Positions 50,462 through 54,493 of a stretch of DNA of 54,493 nucleotides are shown here, piece by piece; the first letter of the stretch is position 1; the number at the start of each line of letters is the position of its first letter. The position numbers were made by a program, and so were the translations under genes. The stretch covers positions 1-54,493 of the forward strand of contig LJNK01000038.1 in assembly GCA_001303025.1 (NCBI GenBank), in the 5' to 3' direction. The notes below the pieces were generated by a model that searched no databases, was not told where the DNA came from, and saw only the letters and a list, made by a program, of their open reading frames with translations. This DNA is from Deltaproteobacteria bacterium SG8_13. GTDB lineage: Bacteria > Desulfobacterota > Desulfobacteria > Desulfobacterales > SG8-13.

Positions 50462-50929
50462 ATGGGATTGCTCCGGCGACTCGAATACATTTTCGTTCCC
50501 TCCAGAAGGAAGATGGAAAAGCACGTCGATCTGAAAGAGATTTTCTGCAAACGCAAAGACGACGGCTACATTAAAAAGATCCGAACGGCCGCCACCGGCT
50601 GCGATTACAGCAACCCCGACGGCAGCGATCGGCAGGAGGCCCTCGAGAAGGTAAAAGTCGGCGACAAGGTGCGCCTGATCTGGGATGCCTCCAGCGGGGC
50701 CAATACCGTCTACCTGGTGCGCGGCGGAAGAGCCCAGCAGCTGTCGATGCCCGACTGCTTCGGCCGCCTCAGCGACAAGATCGCCGCCGACGTTACCCGC
50801 TGGCTGACCCACGACAACATTATAACCGCGGCCAGGGTCGTTAAAATCACCGGCGGCACGCACAAAAATCCCAAGCTGGGCTGTGTGCTGGAGCTGACCA
50901 CCTATCCCGGACCGGAGAAGAAGAAATAA
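50462..50929 (+). CDS. Hypothetical protein, possibly HIRAN-like
   Basis: This 155-residue protein starts at an ATG with AGGAG 10 bases upstream; the longer open frame to 50273 has no support. The N-terminal 60 residues are basic (MGLLRRLEYIFVPSRRKMEK). The rest holds EALEKVKVGDKVRLIWDASS, NTVYLVRGGRAQQLSM, GRLSDKIAADVTRWL and ARVVKITGGT. The order (two-strand KVGDKVRL, a sequence-independent loop, a GxLsxxIAxxV helix, then IVxIxGG) recalls the HIRAN fold, a possible DNA-end binder. This is a weak, by-eye suggestion. It is not clearly linked to its neighbours. Confidence 0.6.
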   Translation: MGLLRRLEYIFVPSRRKMEKHVDLKEIFCKRKDDGYIKKIRTAATGCDYSNPDGSDRQEALEKVKVGDKVRLIWDASSGANTVYLVRGGRAQQLSMPDCFGRLSDKIAADVTRWLTHDNIITAARVVKITGGTHKNPKLGCVLELTTYPGPEKKK

Positions 50930-50931
50930 GC

Positions 50932-51849
50932 TTACCGTCTGTTCATCCTGATGCGGTTCGAACCGGCCTTGCCTGCCATCAGCCGATTCAGCGCAATAAC
51001 ACTCGTGAGAACCAGAACCCCCCCCAGCCAGAAACGCCAGGATACCGGATCCCCTAAAAAGACGATGCCGACAATGGCGGTAAATACCACCTCGCTGGAC
51101 ATAAACACCCCGCCTTCCCATCCACGGCAGTAGAAAAAGCCCTGGTTCATCAACAACTGTGCGGTCACCGATACAACGATGATGCCTATAACCATCACCC
51201 ATTCGACAGCCGTGATGGGTACGACCGGCTGCTGAATGAACTTCGGCAAGGTCACCAGCGCTCCCATCATGCAGAAATACAGATAAATGACCACTGGCCC
51301 GTTCTTTTCCCGCAGGGACCGGATCAGCGTCACGGTGAGTCCGGCAAACGCACCTCCCGCCAGAGCCACAAATTGTCCGAAGATCCCGCCGGTCAGCTGA
51401 AAGTCAAATAGAATACCGACGCCGAGCAGGACCGCGAACATGCAAACCACCTCGAGCCTGCTGATTTTCTCTTTGTAAATCAGCAAGGAGAAAATCGCAG
51501 AAAACACCGGGAAAGAGTAAAAAATGACTAGCACCGTGGAGATCGGCAGCAGGCGCAGCGCGGTCACCAGGCACACGAAGGCGGCCGATCCCGTGCAGCC
51601 CCTGAGGATAAGCAGCCGCAGGTTGTTTCCCCGGAAGGGATTGCGGTGCCGTCCGAATACGATCAGCAGGAGCACCACCCCGCCGAAAAACCGGTAAAAG
51701 CCGATGTCCCAGACCCTGAAGTGCGGCCCCAGCAGCTTGATGAACACGTTGAGCATCGTAAACAGCAGGGCGGCCGAAAGCATGAAAAGCGGTCCGGCTA
51801 CTGCTGCATCGATTTGAAGCAGGCCCGATGTTTTACCAGAGTTTACCAT
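50932..51849 (-). CDS. EamA/DMT-family transporter
   Basis: This 305-residue inner-membrane protein has about ten transmembrane helices in two EamA repeats. Repeat 1 holds AALLFTMLNVFIKLLG and FRVWDIGFYRFFGGVVLL, and it ends in RLLPISTVLVIFYSFPVFSA and EKISRLEVVCMFAVLLGVGI. Repeat 2 holds LAGGAFAGLTVTLIRSL and a YCRGWEGGVFMSSEVVFTAIVG segment with FLGDPVSWRFWLGG. The helix-end motifs (two-residue Pro/Phe sites before the EKxSxxE loops) match RhaT/YdcZ-like exporters. Substrates vary from amino acids to nucleosides and cannot be predicted. It is convergent with the hypothetical gene two bases away. Confidence 0.9.
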   Translation of the reverse strand: MVNSGKTSGLLQIDAAVAGPLFMLSAALLFTMLNVFIKLLGPHFRVWDIGFYRFFGGVVLLLIVFGRHRNPFRGNNLRLLILRGCTGSAAFVCLVTALRLLPISTVLVIFYSFPVFSAIFSLLIYKEKISRLEVVCMFAVLLGVGILFDFQLTGGIFGQFVALAGGAFAGLTVTLIRSLREKNGPVVIYLYFCMMGALVTLPKFIQQPVVPITAVEWVMVIGIIVVSVTAQLLMNQGFFYCRGWEGGVFMSSEVVFTAIVGIVFLGDPVSWRFWLGGVLVLTSVIALNRLMAGKAGSNRIRMNRR

Positions 51850-52060
51850 GGCTCACACATATAATGATTGCCTCTCAGGGGAAAGACTAAATTGGCCTTC
51901 TCTTTATTTTAATATGAAGACAGTAACTATAGTTTGTCTGGTGTTGTGATAATAGCAAGAAATTGCTTGCTTGGTCCTACCCGATTAATTACAGATAGTC
52001 TCCATGTATCACAAAAATCAGGTCAATCAGGTGCCACAATATATTGTGTCGGTTACAATT

Positions 52061-53278
52061 ATGAACAGGATTGCTTTCTTTTTTTTCTTACAATTCATAT
52101 TTTGCACATGCCTTTACGGGTGCGCTACTACACCGGCTCCCATATTGGCGTCCTCCGGTGATTCGAACCTGGCTGAACTGCTGGAATCGATCCGTGTTGA
52201 GGAACGCCTGCCTGCTTTGGCAGCAGCGGTAATCATTGATGGCGACATAAATGCAGCCGCTGCTGTGGGAACACGTAAATTCGGCTCGGAAAATTGGGTG
52301 ACCGTCAACGACAGTTTTTTAATAGCCTCCTGTTCAAAGGCATTCACAGCGACGTTGGCTGCCGTTTTAATCCAGAATGGCGTTTTGGACTGGAATATCA
52401 CCCTCAGGGAAGCATATCCGGACCTTGATATGCGGAGTGAATATGAAAATATAACCCTGATTCAGCTTCTGTCGCACCGGGCCGGACTGCCGGAATGGAT
52501 AAATCATCTCACCAGTAAAACTGCTAATGAACAGTTCTATGAAAAGTGGTGGGTGGATCGAAAAATACCAAGGGTAATGAGATCCAGGTACTTACAAGAA
52601 ACTGTCAAACAAGGATTGGCCGGTGAGCCCGGTACATCGGTATACTACTCGAACAGCGGCTACATAATGGCCGGTGCAATGCTCGAGAAGATTGCAGGGA
52701 AATCATATGAGCAATTGATGATCGAGGAGATTTTCAACCCCCTTGGATTGCATGCGGCCGGATTTGGCCCCCCTTCGAAATGGAGTTCCGAATACCAGCC
52801 TTCCGGACACAGGGCGGCTGGTGGGTCTCCCTCACCTGTCAGTAGGGATTTTCCTGTCTATATGGCCCCGACGGGAGCCATTCATGTTTCAATAGAGGAT
52901 TGGGCGAAATTTGTTCTTTTCCATTTAAAGCCAGAAATAAGTGGCAAGATGATTTTAAAGGATGATGTTTTAAAAAAGCTGCACACACCACCGAATAATG
53001 CCATTTGGAGGGAGGACGCAGAGGAGAATGAATATGCCGTTCCTTCATTGAACTATGCGTTGGGCTGGTACACGCTGGATACTGGCGGTAAAAAAGGTTT
53101 GTTATGGCACCCGGGCGGAAATACAGGGTTCATTGCACAGGTTATCATGGACCCGAATCATAACAATGCTATTATGGTGGTAACAAATGTACGTGAGGAA
53201 CACAAGCACCTGTTTCGGGCTATGAGCAGAATTAAAGAGTATTACTCAGGTATAGCTGACTTGCCTGAAATTAAGTAA
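52061..53278 (+). CDS. Serine beta-lactamase-family hydrolase, lipoprotein
   Basis: The protein has about 405 residues. A lipoprotein signal MNRIAFFFFLQFIFCTCLYGC precedes a class-C beta-lactamase/penicillin-binding-like domain. Ser and Lys of the SxxK motif are in IASCSKAF, the Tyr of YxN is in VYYSNSGYIMAG, and the third motif region near the C-terminus is WHPGGNTGF (HxG type). LIQLLSHRAGLPEWI is also typical. Such proteins are usually D-peptidases or esterases rather than antibiotic hydrolases. The open frame extends to an ATG at 52004, but only the start at 52061 gives a signal peptide. Base composition is clearly more AT-rich than in the rest of the window, with many ATA, TTA and AGG codons, which suggests acquisition by transfer. 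Confidence 0.88.
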   Translation: MNRIAFFFFLQFIFCTCLYGCATTPAPILASSGDSNLAELLESIRVEERLPALAAAVIIDGDINAAAAVGTRKFGSENWVTVNDSFLIASCSKAFTATLAAVLIQNGVLDWNITLREAYPDLDMRSEYENITLIQLLSHRAGLPEWINHLTSKTANEQFYEKWWVDRKIPRVMRSRYLQETVKQGLAGEPGTSVYYSNSGYIMAGAMLEKIAGKSYEQLMIEEIFNPLGLHAAGFGPPSKWSSEYQPSGHRAAGGSPSPVSRDFPVYMAPTGAIHVSIEDWAKFVLFHLKPEISGKMILKDDVLKKLHTPPNNAIWREDAEENEYAVPSLNYALGWYTLDTGGKKGLLWHPGGNTGFIAQVIMDPNHNNAIMVVTNVREEHKHLFRAMSRIKEYYSGIADLPEIK

Positions 53279-53585
53279 CTTACTCTTAAAATGGTGCTTG
53301 ATGATGCGAGAAACAGTGACAAGCTGCTTGGCCAGTGGATCGCCGTTCCCTTTGGTGTGGCCGTCGGTTCATTCATGTGGTCTTGGCAAGTTGGTTCAGC
53401 TCTGGTACTGCTTTTCGTAGTGTACATGGCAGTGTCGGGGATATTGCGGATGCAGCGCACGGGCAGGAAAACGAAGCAGTTGTGCGAGACAGGCTGGGCA
53501 CGAAGCAGCGGGTTCAGGCCGGAGAGATTGCGGTTCCTGAGCTTTCCACGGACAAAATAGGGTAGAAGAAAGGCTAGAAGTCATT
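53279..53585. other. 307-bp region between hydrolase and IS remnant
   Basis: One plus-strand frame (53291-53560, 89 residues) has a hydrophobic segment WIAVPFGVAVGSFMWSW and VLLFVVYMAVSGIL, so it might encode a small membrane protein. It has no good ribosome binding site and an Arg-rich tail. I leave it unresolved, possibly a gene fragment at the edge of the inserted DNA. Confidence 0.3.
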
Positions 53586-54298
53586 TCAAAACCTATTTGG
53601 CACAATGATAAGACAGGCAAGGTGAAAGAAGGCCCGGTACATTTCAATTCGGTGTTCGTGCCTTACCAGCAAGCGGCGATAATTTCCAAGCCATGCGAAG
53701 GTGCGTTCAATTTTCCAGCGCTTGCGGTATCGCCTCAGATTTCTTCCATCTTGCATTTTCGGTTTTACTCGATTGCTACGATGAGGAACGATAAGATCGA
53801 TTTTGTACTGTTTAAGCCGCTTTCGACGTGGATCGCTGTCATAGGCTTTATCTGCAATCAGGCGCAGCGGGCGCTTTTTCGGTCGACCACGGCCATTGCG
53901 CGGCACTTTTACCGTTTCGAGCGTTTGTTCTGCGAGCGTGACTTCGGCGGGCGATGCCGAGGCAAGGGTGCTTCCCAGAGGAACACCTTGGCCGTCGACC
54001 ACCACCATCCACTTCGTTCCTTTGCCCCGTTTGGTAGGCCCAACAGCGGCCCCCCTTTTTTCGCCGGGGCAAAGCTACCATCAATAAAGGCCTCTTGCCA
54101 GTCCAGCGCTCCCTTTTCATCGAGCATGGATAAAAACTTGCGCCAGACATCGAGCCAGACACCTTGCTCTTCCCAAAGCTTTAGCCGGCGCCAACAGGTG
54201 GAAGCGCTGGGATATCGATCTGGAAGATCTTGCCAGCGGGCTCCGGTGCGAAGCACCCAAAGGATACCCTCTAGTACTTGTCTGAATATCGGGGTCAA
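53586..54298 (-). pseudogene. IS5/IS427 transposase, 5'-truncated, frameshifted at A6G6
   Basis: The upstream frame (54298-53909) holds GILWVLRTGARWQDLPDRYP, SASTCWRRLKLWEEQGVW and the first catalytic Asp in AFIDGSFAPAKKG. The downstream frame (ending 53586) holds KWMVVVDGQGVPLGS, the second Asp in IADKAYDSD and the Glu in RWKIERTFAWL, with LIIVPNRF at the end. They join by a -1 shift at AAAAAAGGGGGG (minus strand of 54050-54061), giving AKKGGAAVGPTKRGKG. This is the programmed frameshift arrangement of IS427 elements, so the shift itself is normal. The loss of about 35-40 N-terminal residues, including the start region, is what disables it. The only start would be a TTG at 54298. Confidence 0.8.
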
Positions 54299-54300
54299 AG
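53586..54300 (-). mobile_element. Truncated IS5-family (IS427-like) insertion sequence
   Basis: The region is occupied by a two-frame transposase of the IS427 group. The N-terminal end of the transposase is missing: the frame is blocked by a TAA six codons before the first possible start, and sequence beyond about 54300 is unrelated AT-rich DNA. I could not identify terminal inverted repeats or a target-site duplication. It lies beside AT-rich DNA with a serine hydrolase gene. Confidence 0.8.
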
Positions 54301-54493
54301 CTTGAATTGTGAATTACGGTTGGCTTTTTAGAAGGGAAAAAACTTCTTTTAAATCCTATTTTTTGTTCTTAAACTTATTTAAAGAATCGACCAACCATGG
54401 CGCTAATATGCTGCATTTCCTATTTTCCAAATATCAATTGGCAAATTAATGCTTTTCGTTGATTAGCCCCGGTGGAAGCCGCAACTTATTGTG
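54299..54493. other. AT-rich end of window
   Basis: No gene or structure recognised in the last 195 bases; strongly AT-rich with short A and T runs. Confidence 0.5.

Noticed and set aside
52061..53278. Antibiotic-resistance beta-lactamase
   Set aside because: SxxK, YxN and HxG motifs place it in the broad class-C-like serine hydrolase family, most of which are peptidases or esterases; nothing indicates resistance.

Overview
The window reads as a chromosomal segment of an anaerobic deltaproteobacterium (Desulfobacterota, probably Desulfobacterales-like). This is inferred from gene content, not from a marker gene: an NADH-linked HndC/HydB-type flavoprotein set, a pair of 2-hydroxyacyl-CoA dehydratase/benzoyl-CoA reductase family subunits, DUF3786 and AF1514-type proteins, many sigma-54 and histidine-kinase genes, and two genes that only make sense if an in-frame UGA is read as selenocysteine. 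Most of the window is GC-rich and gene-dense. No tRNA, rRNA or CRISPR array was seen.

Layout. 1-3.2 kb: the C-terminus of a Deg/PDZ protease, then a CDP-alcohol phosphatidyltransferase with inositol-1-phosphate synthase (a probable phosphatidylinositol-phosphate pathway) and a DUF4136 protein. 3.4-8.6 kb: mltF, then a four-gene operon of a cyclic-nucleotide-binding protein with NuoE/NuoF/HoxU-like subunits. 8.9-15.0 kb: a histidine kinase, a lipoprotein and a sigma-54 response regulator in the GlrK-QseG-GlrR arrangement. Downstream lie a consensus sigma-54 promoter, a secreted FN3/calcium-repeat protein and an OmpA lipoprotein. 15.2-21.6 kb: a degenerate receiver protein, two dehydratase-family subunits, coaE and a PAS hybrid kinase. 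21.6-27.1 kb: a divergent promoter pair, an XRE regulator operon ending in a selenoprotein peroxiredoxin-like gene, and a lipoprotein/M48-TPR peptidase operon behind a second sigma-54-like promoter. 27.1-34.5 kb: a FabH-like synthase, two tandem paralogous FHA-GAF-histidine kinases and a 751-residue protein I cannot place. 34.8-42.4 kb: a DUF2779 nuclease-like protein co-transcribed with a selenocysteine-containing Bcp peroxiredoxin, a ChaN-like protein with an HEMVH motif, OsmC, DUF3786 and small envelope proteins. 42.8-51.8 kb: alanine dehydrogenase, a GH63-like glucosidase with glucokinase, a molybdopterin oxidoreductase with an AF1514-like protein, and an EamA transporter. 51.9 kb to the end: a visibly more AT-rich stretch with a serine hydrolase and a 5'-truncated IS5/IS427 transposase, probably acquired DNA.

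How it fits together. The strongest signals are (i) two Sec-encoding thiol-peroxidase-family genes about 14 kb apart, both of which a standard gene caller would truncate at UGA; (ii) a GlrKR-like envelope-sensing system next to a sigma-54 promoter driving envelope proteins; (iii) an electron-transfer flavoprotein operon with no catalytic partner but with a cyclic-nucleotide-binding protein as first gene; and (iv) a tandem FHA-kinase pair beside a large unknown protein. Promoter, terminator and RNA-fold calls were made by eye; none was computed.
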